A stretch of DNA of 64,000 bases from Trichomonas tenax (Eukaryota; Parabasalia; Trichomonadida; Trichomonadidae). The translations under genes were made by a program, and so were the position numbers. Below the pieces are notes generated by a model, which was not told the DNA's origin, did not search any database, and saw only the letters and a list, made by a program, of their open reading frames with translations. The stretch is from contig JALKBU010000175.1 in assembly GCA_023091735.1 (NCBI GenBank), positions 1 to 64,000 of the forward strand, written 5' to 3'. This document shows, piece by piece, positions 29,386 to 39,879 of the stretch. How positions within the stretch are numbered: position 1 is the stretch's first letter; every line of letters starts with the position of its first letter.

Positions 29386-30783
29386 TTAGTACTGATTAAT
29401 ATCTTCTGCGTTAGGATTTTCTTCAGATCCTTCAGAACCATTAGTAGCAATAACTTCATCAGTACTTTCCTTGAGTGTTGTCTTGGATTCCTTAATTGGT
29501 GATGCTGTTTTGACATTAACTAAATTCTTCTATTCGGTATTTTCATCAACTTCTATAGTAGCATCATTAGAAGAATTTAATCCGTGTTGTTCTTGAACTT
29601 GCCATTTTTCAAATGCCTTACTATTTTCGAAGAAATATTTGATAACATTATTAAAGAATACTTTCTGATCCATATGAGCATTACTCTTAAATGTTTCGAT
29701 TGTTTTTCTCCATTCGATGTAATCTGAATGTCCCTTATGTGAAAGAATTTCTAAAACTTTATCATTTCCACTATTAGGATTAGTCATCCAATCATTAAAT
29801 GTAGGATTCTTGACATTTTCTCTACCAACTAAATATAGAATAGCATCGTTAGGATCTACAAATCCATCATCTTTAACTTCCCAATCAATATTTCCATTAA
29901 CTAATGCATTCATAACAACATCGGCATCAACTCTCGAATCTTTAAATTCTTTAAATCTGTTTTGTAAGAAATTAGTAGCAAACAATATCCACCATCTATT
30001 AGGATTATTCTTACAAAACAACTTAAACGATTCATAATCGTTATTAATACGACCCTTTTCAACAAGATAATAAAACAATGGTCTTTCGACAATTCTTATA
30101 TAAAGTAACCTGTAGAGAATCATAGGTGAAACAATTTTATGGAATAACTTAATAGCAGCAGGTCCACCACCAAATACAGCTGGCAACCTTTCATTGTAAA
30201 CAGCATCCATAAATCCATGCTGAGACAATAGTTTAACAAATATTGAAAATGTAGATAACTTTTCCTTAGGCTTTGTTGGTAACTTATAACCATATTTAGC
30301 CAATTCATCATATCTTTCACCTTGTGAGACCTTATATTTCTATGGATTATTTTCGTATGGGATAATATTATATGTTTTCTTTTTAATCCAATCATTCATA
30401 GGTCCTGCGTCTAATCTTTTTTCTAAAGTATTGTTTTCATGATAATAAAGTTTATGTTGTGGATAATCTGATAGTCTTAATTTATAGCCATTAACAATAA
30501 ATGGTTTACCAGATCTATCAAAAACAACAGTTTCCGTAGTAAAATCACCATTAATATCCACTTCTTTAGGTTCAGGCAATCCACATTTATGAGCATAATC
30601 CTTAGCATATGATAGATCTGCTAACTGTGGTATTTTCTGAATTTCTGCCTTATGATTTTAAATAACATTTATCAGAGAATCGTATAAATCTTTTTGTGTT
30701 TCTGAATATTGTTGTGTATTAGTCCTTTGTTTTCTCTTATCGTCACCCTTAGGGAGATTATCAATAGTCCAACGTTTTTCCAT
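29386..30783 (-). pseudogene. Maverick structural-type protein with three in-frame stops and no frameshift
   Basis: From the ATG at 30783 to a TAA at 29386-29388 there are 466 codons in one frame. They are interrupted only by TAA at codon 42 (30658-30660), TAG at codon 148 (30340-30342) and TAG at codon 418 (29530-29532). The protein is hydrophilic at both ends, with a helical core (LSTFSIFVKLLSQHGFMDAV, FGGGPAAIKLFHKIVSP, FKLFCKNNPNRWWILFATNF). I do not recognise the family, but it occupies the position of a conserved Maverick gene next to the ATPase. All three stops would be one C-to-T change from a Gln codon. Nonsense decay is the simple reading. Confidence 0.55.
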
Positions 30784-30855
30784 TTAATAAAAATAACAAA
30801 ATCGTATTAATAGTAAATATTTATAAAAATTAAATCGCGTATATAAATTTCGTAT

Positions 30856-31281
30856 TTATCGAATAATTAATAACTGCTGAGAATTTGCGCCGATATATAA
30901 TTTATCATGTCCTCTGAGAGTTTTATATTTGTCATATATTTCGTTAATAGTTTCAGAAATATTTAATTGGTATAGCATATATTGTAATTGTTGTCTGGAA
31001 TATCCTGAAAAAATAAATATTGTGGATAAATTTGATTTGAGATTTGTTGATAATGCTTTCCAAAAATGTATTAATACGAAAAATGAAAATTGTATATGAC
31101 GGCATTTGGTCATAAGATCATTAAATATAGATGTTTGATTAGAAATTGCTTTAGTATTTGTGGCATCTTCTAAAATAACAACTGTATGTAAATAATCTAA
31201 ATCAAAATTGCTAATAAATAATTTCTTAAATATTTCATTGGCAATATTATCCGGAACTTCTTGTTCTGAATGGTTTTTTTA
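30856..31281 (-). pseudogene. A32-type (FtsK/HerA) DNA-packaging ATPase, 5'-truncated
   Basis: The open frame from the element edge reads about 140 residues. It contains a Walker B-like strand (LHTVVILEDA) and then KCRHIQFSFFVLIHFWKAL-type sequence. That block, followed by a KSNLSTIFIFSGYS segment, is the sensor/Arg-finger region seen in Maverick and NCLDV packaging ATPases. The Walker A P-loop lies in the missing N-terminal part, so it cannot be active. The family role is ATP-driven genome packaging into capsids, consistent with the neighbouring capsid gene. Confidence 0.6.
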
Positions 31282-31399
31282 ATTTGATTATAAAAACTTT
31301 TTTATTTAATTGTTTCCTTAATAAGTTTCGGAGCATCTTTATACGATACATATATCACATAAGTTTCTATCAGGTTAGCACATCTGTCAAAAGTTTCAT

Positions 31400-31840
31400 C
31401 ATTAGCTTCACCATCTTTACTATTGATCGCGAGTTTGATTCTCAAACCGAAACAATTATTGATCGAGATGATAATGGTGAAACTTATAATTTTACCGACA
31501 AGCTTCATCTCCCATCATTTCCTGGATATATCCTGTTATATATTCGGTTTTTAACAAAGCTGGAACACGAACAGAATTGGTCTTAAATCTTACTGTCACC
31601 AAAATACCGCAAAATCAACCTCTTAACAATTTGAAACCAAAATATCACGAGTGCCAATCTTTTTATGATACTTCGTAGAATGAATTCCATGGTTATGTCG
31701 GGATGTTTGATATAAGTTATGGCTCTCACACTCTAAGAATTTATGCAGTTGATCAATTTGATAGCGAATCTAATCAAATCATTCATCTCTTTTCATATAT
31801 TCCTACAGCTCTAATCAATCAACGCTGCACTACGAAAGTC
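31400..31840 (+). pseudogene. Broken glycine-rich-family surface protein (Ig-like part)
   Basis: Two frames show the same blocks as the intact gene at 24.9-26.7 kb: DDNGETYNFTDKLHLPSFPG (compare NDDGTLFVFTDSLKLPSIP) and, after a gap, SYGSHTLRIYAVDQFDSESN (compare FGIHTLRIFAIDDIGRESN). The region between is deleted, and stops and shifts occur (for example near 31585 and 31678). The N-terminal glycine-rich part is absent; the copy begins right at the edge of the Maverick fragment. Confidence 0.65.
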
Positions 31841-32081
31841 ATTTACGTTGTTAAGTACAAACTATTAATGTCCCTTTGGATTACTTCAATAATCATTGCT
31901 ATATATATGCAAAATGAAATTGTATTACTTCTTCTTGATGTGATGGTTTTAATAATATTTTGAGATGAATATGGATGTACAATATTGATTGTGGCTGAGA
32001 AAAGTGAACATTTTTTTGAATCTACTAAAATGATGTTTAATAATAGATAATTATCAATGATATATAATAGAATGTGTGAAG

Positions 32082-33335
32082 TTATTTAGGATGGAGAGTA
32101 TTCCATTCAAGAGTGTGGTTTCCTGTGACAATGTGTGGTCCAGGAACCATCCATGAGTCGTCCTTCAATACTTTGAAGATGATATCGATGACATCTGGTT
32201 GTGTGAGTTGACCTGCGTGGCTGTATTTCTTGTCGTTGATCTGAAGATCATGGCAAATAACAGGATGTGGGTCTTTGCCCCAGTTGTTGCAAAGGTAGTA
32301 AAGGGACTCTCCTGAGAGTGTTCCATCACCTGTGACGTTGAAAACTTGTGGTGGTTTCTGCCAATCATCGAATTTCATACCGTACGGTGTCTGAAGGACG
32401 GAGTTGAAGAGGATATATGTTGGAACGCCTGTTGGAACGAGTTTTCTCTCGATCCATGGCTTAGCCATATTCAATATGTTCAAATTGTCGTTTGTTGTGA
32501 TTCTTCCTTGATCGATGAACAATTGTGGAACTTCTTCACCGGAATACTTACGGCCGTCAGGACCAATGATGATTGGAACTGTGTTTGAATGTCCATTGTG
32601 AAGATGTGCCCAAACCGTTGGAAGTGACAAATACATCTTTCTAAAAGGCTCTGTGTTGTAGAGTGAAGGTATCCAATCGACTTTCTGCTGCCAAAGAACT
32701 AATAAAGCTTCTCCAGCACCGCCATATGATGGACCATGGAGTAAAGCGGATCTGATGTATTTATCCTTCCACTCCTGTGTCTGTAGCTCGAAGAAGCGGT
32801 GGATTGTGTTACCACCGCCCGAGATTCCATATAATGAAACGCGTTTTCCTGTTTTCTTGTAAATATCTTCAATGAGATCCCTCAATCTGTCGAAGTAATC
32901 GCCCATTGCCATAGGCATCATTCTAAAATCATATGGTGCACCGAATAAATCGACACCTTCTTTGTATCCTTCCTTTTCGAACCTCTGAGAGACGTAAATG
33001 AGATCGGGAATGAAGTGGTGTCCGAAAATTCCGCGGTCTATGTACTTAATTCCGTCCAATGTGCCCCAACCGTATGGATAAATGTTTGTTTTGTTTCTGG
33101 AAGCAGGATAATCACCAGTGTAGTTCCATTCGACAGTTAACCATTCAGCCAAGCAGTTGAAAAGAGGAGGGACAATGTAAACATCGCTCAGCCAAATAAT
33201 TGCGTCATGAAAGTTTTTCTTGCAATACCAATGCGTATGAAGGTCGTAAATCGATCCGTAAAGTTCTGAACCAAACATCGGTGGAACAAGAACGATAGGA
33301 TCTAAAGAGGAAACGAAAGAAAGAAGCAAAAACAT
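32082..33335 (-). CDS. Secreted LCAT/PDAT-family acyltransferase or phospholipase
   Basis: 417 residues with a short signal peptide (MFLLLSFVSS). Next comes the LCAT-family start (PIVLVPPMFGSELYG, with a Trp-containing Cys loop, HWYCKK). The nucleophile elbow is YGISGGGN (about residue 168), replacing the usual GHSMGG. A catalytic Asp lies in VTGDGTLSGESL (about 338) and a His in YSHAGQL (about 373). FDFRM-like FGAPYDFRMMP is the conserved lid/active-site block. Such enzymes transfer or hydrolyse phospholipid acyl groups in the secretory pathway or outside the cell. The initiator TCACT lies on the minus strand at 33346-33350, 11 bases before the ATG. The frame is intact with several NxS/T sites. 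Confidence 0.92.
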   Translation of the reverse strand: MFLLLSFVSSLDPIVLVPPMFGSELYGSIYDLHTHWYCKKNFHDAIIWLSDVYIVPPLFNCLAEWLTVEWNYTGDYPASRNKTNIYPYGWGTLDGIKYIDRGIFGHHFIPDLIYVSQRFEKEGYKEGVDLFGAPYDFRMMPMAMGDYFDRLRDLIEDIYKKTGKRVSLYGISGGGNTIHRFFELQTQEWKDKYIRSALLHGPSYGGAGEALLVLWQQKVDWIPSLYNTEPFRKMYLSLPTVWAHLHNGHSNTVPIIIGPDGRKYSGEEVPQLFIDQGRITTNDNLNILNMAKPWIERKLVPTGVPTYILFNSVLQTPYGMKFDDWQKPPQVFNVTGDGTLSGESLYYLCNNWGKDPHPVICHDLQINDKKYSHAGQLTQPDVIDIIFKVLKDDSWMVPGPHIVTGNHTLEWNTLHPK

Positions 33336-33420
33336 TTTTTGAAAAAGTGACTTTTTATTTAAAATTTGGATCTAACATAATACATCAAGCTAAAAAATGC
33401 AAAAAAAATCAATTTGAATT

Positions 33421-33480
33421 AAAAGTGGTTTTTGTAATTTTTGAGAAGCGATTTTGTTAGGTGAAAAGTGGTTTTTGTAA
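33421..33480. repeat. 17-bp direct repeat, 43-bp offset
   Basis: AAAAGTGGTTTTTGTAA occurs exactly at 33421-33437 and 33464-33480, upstream of the LCAT-like gene. The intervening sequence is unrelated. Significance is unknown. Confidence 0.6.
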
Positions 33481-34182
33481 ATTGAAGATGTGCAATCGGC
33501 CAAAAATGAGAAATTATATTTATTGTAATATATTGGATATATTATATATAAAAGTGACATTATTTTTGACACGTAAAGTTAAATCAGTTTGAATAGTTTA
33601 CATCCAATCAATTGGTTTTGCAATACTTCGATTCCAAGTTATATTTGGATTCTCAATAATTTATAGATTCGATTTTCGGTCTGATAAGCGTTTACTCGAT
33701 GATTTTTTGTGATTCAATTTGAAAATGTTCATATTTTCTTAGAACGTCGTCTCATTCTTGTAATATGAAGATTTTTGAATTTGAATTTATTTGGATTTTC
33801 TCGATTTCGAATAATAATGTGTCATTCTTTTTCGATATCATTTTTGATACTTCACACTAAATCTATATTATATACAGACATTCTATATTTTAATGTTAAA
33901 TGCAATTTTGTTTATCAAATTCAGGATATAGAGATATCGAAGCTCGAAGTTTTTTTTTTTTCAAAAGTGACCTTTAAAATATTTCTTGTCAAAATATCGA
34001 ATTTCAAATATCTAGCTGTTTTTATAAGTACTGTTTCATAACATAGAGTCTCTATCCACATTTAAATGAATGCTATATGAGTCTTGTGGTTTAGTAAATC
34101 AGATTTCAAGAAGATTATATAACCTTAATAAACGTGACAATTTTATTCAATCCTTCCTTCCTATGTTTGATTATTCAAATTT
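33481..34182. other. Intergenic, no gene seen
   Basis: AT-rich. It contains TGACA half-sites at 33555 and 33567 (the second inside TTGACACGTAAAG, an inverted TTTACGTGTCAA) and TATAACCTTA at 34117-34126 before the next broken gene. No convincing frame. Confidence 0.5.
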
Positions 34183-34760
34183 ATGAATGAATTCAGGTTA
34201 ATCGATGGATACACTATCAAATCGATTAATTATTTGCTTTATTTAAAGATTTTTCATCATAATATATTTTTTACAGATAATGCAACAACAACAGCAAATC
34301 AATTATCATTCATTAACGAAACAGATAGGTATAGTATTTTAGGCAAAATTAGCCATCGTTTCTATACAGGTGGAGTTTATAATTTTCTGTTGAATTACCA
34401 GAAGATTATTTCTATTTCAACCAAAGCAATCATCCAATTTATACTACAGTTGCAACAAAAGTATCAAAAACTTCAATCCTTTGAAAAAGTGCGTTTTATC
34501 AACCAATTCAGCTAAGCAGTTCACAGGTTTATCATTAAGCACTGACTTGACAGATTCATTTATAGATGGAACAAAAGCCAACAGATATTGGTATTATGCT
34601 ATTGGTGCTCGTGTGCGATGGGGTAATTTGATGCCTGGACCACCATGTGCCAGTACAGTAGTTCGCGTCACTGATTTATTTATTAGAATTCCAAATCTAT
34701 GTGTTCTCAATGATTTCATGGGATATAAATTTGACAAAAGATGCAATATTGAACCATCTG
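34183..34760 (+). pseudogene. Broken surface-type protein, family D copy on plus strand
   Basis: Blocks in changing frames: SFINETDRYSILGKIS near 34310-34355, VELPEDYFYFNQSNHPIY near 34390-34445, then AKQFTGLSLSTDLTD and NRYWYYAIGARVRWGNLMPGP near 34510-34640. They match, in order, blocks of the minus-strand copy at 35.1-35.5 kb (YRYSIIGNLS, FTFALVYEEIGKYNVWQQLNNPLYE). Several shifts and a TGA separate them. The family is unknown to me. It lies just after an AACCTTA element. Confidence 0.5.
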
Positions 34761-35092
34761 TTTGCGTATGTTCACGATATTTTTATTTCTCCTTACATGT
34801 TATGGTCTTTTTAATTATTGATGTTACATAAACTTATATTTTTTTCTTTTGATTATATAAATTAATTGTATAATGAAATAAGGACATTTATTCATGATAA
34901 ATATTCTTCACAGCAGCATTAAAAATAATTTTATTATTTCTCAACTTCCCAATCCTTCTAATAACAAAACGATCATGGGATTAATTGGCAAGTTATATCG
35001 AATGAATTTATTAGCGCGGGAGAAAGTTTTGAATTTGAATAAGTTAGGAACTCTAACCCATAAAGACACTGAATATACATGTTGAGCAAAAT

Positions 35093-35500
35093 CTATTGCA
35101 AAAAACCAATAGCGCCCAGTGGAGCATCAATTATTGTAGAAGAAACATTAGATCTCACCAGGCCACCCCAAACACAATCACCTGATGTTCTGGGTGCTTT
35201 TGTAACAATTGGTTTATAACCTGTTACATTCGTATTACGCGATTCAGTTTTTTTTTGCTCATATAATGGATTATTCAGTTGTTGCCATACATTGTATTTG
35301 CCTATTTCTTCATATACTAAAGCAAAGGTGAATTTTTGATCAGGATCACGTTGTAACTCAGACAAGTTTCCTATAATTGAGTATCTATAGGGATCACCTA
35401 CAGAATATATCGTTGTACTCTCTGTAAAGTATCCGCCAGTAACGTTATGGAAGGAAATTAACAAATATGAATATTTATCAATAATTCCATAAGTGTAATT
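35093..35500 (-). pseudogene. Surface-type protein, family D fragment on minus strand
   Basis: A 123-codon open frame (first ATG-like codon is non-canonical) with blocks GDPYRYSIIGNLSELQRDP, FTFALVYEEIGKYNVW, LNNPLYEQKK and CVWGGLVRSNVSSTII. It is homologous to the plus-strand remnant at 34.2-34.7 kb, lies head-to-head or inverted relative to it, and both ends look lost. Confidence 0.45.
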
Positions 35501-36061
35501 ACCAATTTTAGTGACACTTGTAACGATATGCGTAATTCTTAAACTGAGCTAAGCAATTAAATTCATGTAGTGACGATTTTAGTATAAGATAGCCGTAAAA
35601 TCGAAGTCATTAATGATTTTGACAAATTCATAAAATTTGCCAATGTAAATTAAAATTGAATTGTTTATTACATATTCTGACAAGTAAAAACTTTATCGTC
35701 AGAAAATGTCATGCAATGATTTTTTATGAAGTACCATTTGTGGCTTTGAAAAAAATAAGCAACTCTACCCAAATGATCAATTTACTAATGCATTTGATAT
35801 AAAATCATCTCTATTTTAAATTATTTCGTCAAATTTAAACATAGTTACATGAAGTATATGAAAAATTTCCTCACGGGTTTTAGAAAAACAGAGATATTAT
35901 TATATATTGGTAAACTCATGGGAATCTCTTAATATATCGTATCTATATTCTACATTATTTTGATATTCATAAATGCGTTATAATATTTGGTTTTTTAAAG
36001 GATTATTTTTACTATGTTTGATGTTGAAATAAGAAAACTATAAAATAGAATTCAGATACCA
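35501..36061. other. Intergenic, no gene seen
   Basis: AT-rich sequence with no convincing reading frame or RNA gene. Confidence 0.5.
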
Positions 36062-37036
36062 TTATGGCAAAAGATTTTGGCTCAAATTAGAATTGATTCT
36101 CTTTCTTGTGATAAGAAATGCGAAAACTAAACTTATTACAATTAAAATCGCATCAACAATCCAAACAATTATCTCTCTAACAATCGTGTTGGTTGATTCT
36201 GGCATTACTTTTGTTAGTTCAGCCAAAAAAATTCCTAATCTATATCCAGCAAGTGCAATTCTGTCTCTTGCAACATTCTGGACTTCTTCAAAGTATTCTT
36301 TTGGTGGCCAACTGTATGCAGGAGTTCCATAACCGTGTTCAACAGCAACTTTGAAGCTTTCATTGTTCCAAGCATAAGGAGCGAAAGATTTAAGATCTTT
36401 ATCACTATATTTCGATTCTGTTCTTTGTTTCATTATTTCCGAAGCATTTTTGAGAAATTGATCATAATATTTTGGAACGAGAGGATCAAAAATAGGATAT
36501 GCGTATCCTGCAGAGTCCCATAGGAAGTGCATATTATTGCATGCTGAACCAAGATTGCAATTTAATTTGTATTTATTTCCACCATCATCACCTTGTGGAT
36601 AATCTTGGGAAAATGGCATCACATTGTGATGTGGAGTATGAATATCGCCGAAGAAATGGATTATATTCCTTAAATGAAAGCCCCAAATATATTTATCTGT
36701 CGTTGTTGGATTTTGTAAAGTTTTCCAAGCGCTATCCAAATAAATTGTAATATTATATGTAATCGGAGGTAAATTTTCCTTTGGAAATCCTTCTTTCAAT
36801 AATTGTCTGTCTGAGAAATGCCAATTTCTCATAATTGGAAGTTTGTTGTTGTCCTTTATCTCATCTTGCCACGTTGAGGCCTCGACAATCGTCGATTTCG
36901 GATAGCTTCCGTATTGAATTAAACTTTCGATCTGTTTTATTTGGGAGTTCGATAATTTTGACGTTGCAATCTGTGCAATCAGTTTGTGGGCATGCCCCCA
37001 CCAACAAAGACTTTTCGAAAAAAGAAAGAAAAGCAT
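36062..37036 (-). CDS. S1/P1-family zinc nuclease, membrane-anchored
   Basis: 324 residues from the ATG at 37036 (the upstream TTG is not a eukaryotic start). A signal peptide ends at Cys11, so the mature chain would start WWGHAHKL; in P1 nuclease the N-terminal Trp and the His bind the zinc cluster. The remaining ligands are visible in WQDEI, HFFGDIHTPHH, GGNKYKL and NMHFLWDS. A C-terminal hydrophobic span (about 290-312) followed by RKRINS anchors it. S1/P1 enzymes cut single-stranded DNA and RNA and act as 3'-nucleotidases. In trichomonads, which cannot make purines, this suggests nucleic-acid salvage at the cell surface or in lysosomes (inference). Initiator TCATT on the minus strand at 37057-37061. 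Confidence 0.94.
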   Translation of the reverse strand: MLFFLFSKSLCWWGHAHKLIAQIATSKLSNSQIKQIESLIQYGSYPKSTIVEASTWQDEIKDNNKLPIMRNWHFSDRQLLKEGFPKENLPPITYNITIYLDSAWKTLQNPTTTDKYIWGFHLRNIIHFFGDIHTPHHNVMPFSQDYPQGDDGGNKYKLNCNLGSACNNMHFLWDSAGYAYPIFDPLVPKYYDQFLKNASEIMKQRTESKYSDKDLKSFAPYAWNNESFKVAVEHGYGTPAYSWPPKEYFEEVQNVARDRIALAGYRLGIFLAELTKVMPESTNTIVREIIVWIVDAILIVISLVFAFLITRKRINSNLSQNLLP

Positions 37037-37811
37037 CAAAAAACAGAAAAATAAAAAATGACGACTTTACAAAAAAACATTGAAAAATATTTTTTCTGAC
37101 AAAATTAATACAAATTTTGTTTACAGCATTATCTGACAATGCTTTTGACATTTTCCAAAAATATTCAACAATGATTTGCTTAAGATTGATCTAATTTTGC
37201 CGAGAATTTAATATTTTGATACAACTGTTGGTAATAATTGAAGCAGCTGTTTTAGGTGAATCTAAATAGTTAAATGTATATAGGCACATTTCAGCGGGGG
37301 AAGTCCAAAAAATTGAAAATCCGGGTATATTAAAACATGCTTTATTTATCATCGTTTATACCCAATCTATGATAGAATCAACGAAAACCTATTTTTAAAT
37401 GTTTTAATCATAACAAGTTGTGATGTAGAATCCATGAAAAACCGTAAATAAAATATTATCAATATATTCAACATCATCTGTGAGAAATCTAAAGAAACAT
37501 ATCATTGCTGGATGGATTTCATTTGCAATACTTCATTTGAATTACTAATACAGAATCTTTTGTTGAATCATAGTAAAAACCCAAAATATTTTTATTATGA
37601 GATAATTTTGATTGATCTTCATCACATTGCGATGAACATTTACAACCCATTATTTAACCAAGCTAATGAGGATTTATCAAAACATCCAAGCTCATGAAGA
37701 AAAACTTGTTTGGATAAAAATAACCTTAATAAAACCAAAAAAGTGACTATTAGATCTCATATTCGATCGAAGCAGTGTTTTATTAATTTTTGAGTTTTGA
37801 AATGAGAATAA
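37037..37811. other. Intergenic with an AACCTTA element
   Basis: AT-rich, no convincing gene. TAACCTTAAT at 37721-37730 is followed by AAAGTGACTATTAG, combining the two dispersed motifs about 90 bp before the next (broken) glycine-rich gene. Confidence 0.45.
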
Positions 37812-38471
37812 ATGTATTCTGCATTATACAATAATACATGCTTAGATGATAGCAACACAAGTTGTCAACCAATTACGCAATATCTCCCAAAAGGAATATA
37901 TAAATTAGAAATATGGGGATCTAGTGGAGCTGATGTTTCCAAATCATTCAGAGGTAATGGATCATATGTCTCAGGATGCATAAATCTCAAATAGCCTCAG
38001 ATATTTTATTTATATATTGGCCATGAAGGGATTAATTATTCTAAAATAACTCCATATAATGGAGGAGATGCTCCAAGTTCATTAAGTTTTGGAAGTGGAT
38101 GTGGATGTACAGATATTCGCCTTGAAAAAGGAAAATCATTCAACGAACTAAAATCACGAATCATTGTTGCTGGATCGCGATGTGCATCAAATTCTTATTG
38201 GAATAACACAAATGGAGGAAATGCCGGAATATTTACTGCACCATTGGCAACTATAAATAGATTTGATTTTTCAAAAATCGATACAATTACAGCTGCAGAA
38301 GGTGGACAAAAGGATCGAGGTGGAAAAAGTTCAGTTGGGCATAGAACAGGAGGCTCAGTTATTAATGCTTGTAATGCCACTTTTGGGAAAGGATGCAAGG
38401 ATTTTGATAATTGCCTAGGCAATACCTATAATGCACTTCATTTGTATCCTTCAAGGCGGAACTATAATTAA
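37812..38471 (+). pseudogene. Glycine-rich (ALK-type) surface protein with one in-frame TAG, truncated
   Basis: The ATG at 37812 opens MYSALYNNTCLDDSNTSC and YLPKGIYKLEIWGSSGA, matching the N-terminal Cys segment and the GRYKLECWGAQGG block of the intact gene at 26.7 kb. A TAG at 37992-37994 (codon 61) is the only interruption. The same frame continues (PQIFYLYIGHEG, IIVAGSRCASNS, TAAEGGQKDRGGKSS) to a stop at 38471. The rest of the Gly-rich and all Ig-like regions are missing. Either one point mutation plus 3' loss, or a remnant. Confidence 0.65.
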
Positions 38472-39201
38472 TAGCAACTGATGTATTAATCAAATACTAC
38501 AAACAATTATCAACTCTATATATGATATTAAGATATCTCATGTCAAAACAATCTAACCCTGCATTTGAAAATGAAAATCAGTATTTGCAAAAAAGGCACC
38601 TTCTTTTTTGAATGCTAATAGCATATCCAAAGTTCTGAATTTAATTTTCTCATCAAATATTACTTTATCAGGATTTTTTCTATTTATATATATCGAAAAG
38701 CAGCTCAGAAGTTAAATATTCAAGGTTACGAATGATCTTCTTCAAAAGATAGAACAAATTTTCACCGATTTTTCATCATGGTTAATAAAATCTATTTTTC
38801 ATAGCCTGGAGAAAGATTAGGATCTAGGTTCCAAAGCAGAAGATAGTTATTTTTGATGCATTTTATCACTGTGTCGATAGAATTAAACAATGCTTATCCT
38901 AACTTGAGATGCTACACTTCGTTGTGTCACCCAATAAGACATCAAAACATATTATAAATTGGCATCATTATATATTAGATTATCAGTGGGAAATTTAATG
39001 ATACATAATATAATTGAATCGAATTCATTTATAAAATATGGAACTTCGAAGGAAATTCTGATCAAATCTTTTGATATAACCTAACAAAAGCTCAAAATGT
39101 AATTTTGAGGATGTTTTAAATAAAATCCCATTAAGATTCCTTATAAATGAGCATGAATTAAATTGAAATTTCTTCATATAAAGATAGAATATAGAATCAG
39201 A
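38472..39201. other. Intergenic, heavily decayed
   Basis: Many stops in all frames and no block I can name. It may be the eroded 3' half of the glycine-rich gene to its left, but I see no clear Ig-like motif. Confidence 0.4.
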
Positions 39202-39879
39202 TCAAATTTGTTTAAAATTATTAATATAGTTGTAAAAATTTATTGAAAAAATAATAACATTATTTGAATTCACATAATAGAAAATATTACCTGTGTATTG
39301 AGAATTGTTAACAAAAGAAGATGTACTGAAAGAAAATGGAGTCTCAGAATTAGCGACATTTCCACCAGATTGCATCTTACAAACGTTATAAGTACTGTTA
39401 ACAGTTGAAACACTAAGATTTCCCCTTGAAATACCAAAATTGGATGATCCATGATCAATAGATTCTCTGCAAAGTATTACAGAAGTCATATAATTGATGT
39501 TCGTATAATTCAATAAGCCATACATCTTCTTTCTCGATACATCACTTATCCTTTGACAAAACGAACAATATGATAATGTTTTAAACACTTTTGAATAAAT
39601 AAAACATGTTCGTGAAATCACAGATTGATTCGCTTCCATATACGCAGATCATCCAGCTGTTGAACTTGATGCACACAGAGCAAACACAGAATCCTCAATA
39701 AGAACATTTGCAAAACAACAATAGAATTTTACAGCACTATCACTTGTTAATCTTAAAAATTGGTTTTCTTTCACATAGCAATTAATGTGAGAAGAAAATG
39801 AATATTGTCGATTCAATTTATTGATTGTTTTATCTGGGAAGTCGTTATAATATGTTTCCCAGTCGAGTTTGAATTTCAA
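39202..39879 (-). pseudogene. Beta-helix-like surface protein with one in-frame TGA
   Basis: One 226-codon frame interrupted only by TGA at 39649-39651. The first part has YVKENQFLRLTSDSAVKF and VLIEDSVFALCASSS; the second has YCSFCQRISDVSRK, LNYTNINYMTSVILCRES and FSTSSFVNNSQYTGNIFYY. The Cys/Ser/Asn strand repeats match the gene at 1.77 kb. No ATG heads the frame and a TGA precedes it, so the start is lost. AAGGTTATA lies upstream at 39921-39929. Confidence 0.5.

Larger units (their letters stand above)
27096..31281. mobile_element. Maverick/Polinton fragment (capsid and packaging module)
   Basis: Five reading frames of virus-like type lie together in very AT-rich DNA: a double-jelly-roll capsid protein and a small protein on the plus strand, then three proteins on the minus strand ending with an A32-type packaging ATPase. 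No protein-primed polymerase B, integrase or protease is visible, and I find no terminal inverted repeats, so this is an internal fragment. Several genes carry in-frame stops. The right edge abuts a broken glycine-rich surface gene; the left edge lies about 390 bp from the start of the intact one. Mavericks are abundant in Trichomonas. Confidence 0.7.

Noticed and set aside
27978..30660. Reassigned stop codons as the genetic code of the element or the host
   Set aside because: Host genes clearly terminate at TAA, TAG and TGA, and two Maverick frames end at TAA; kept only as a testable alternative in the findings.
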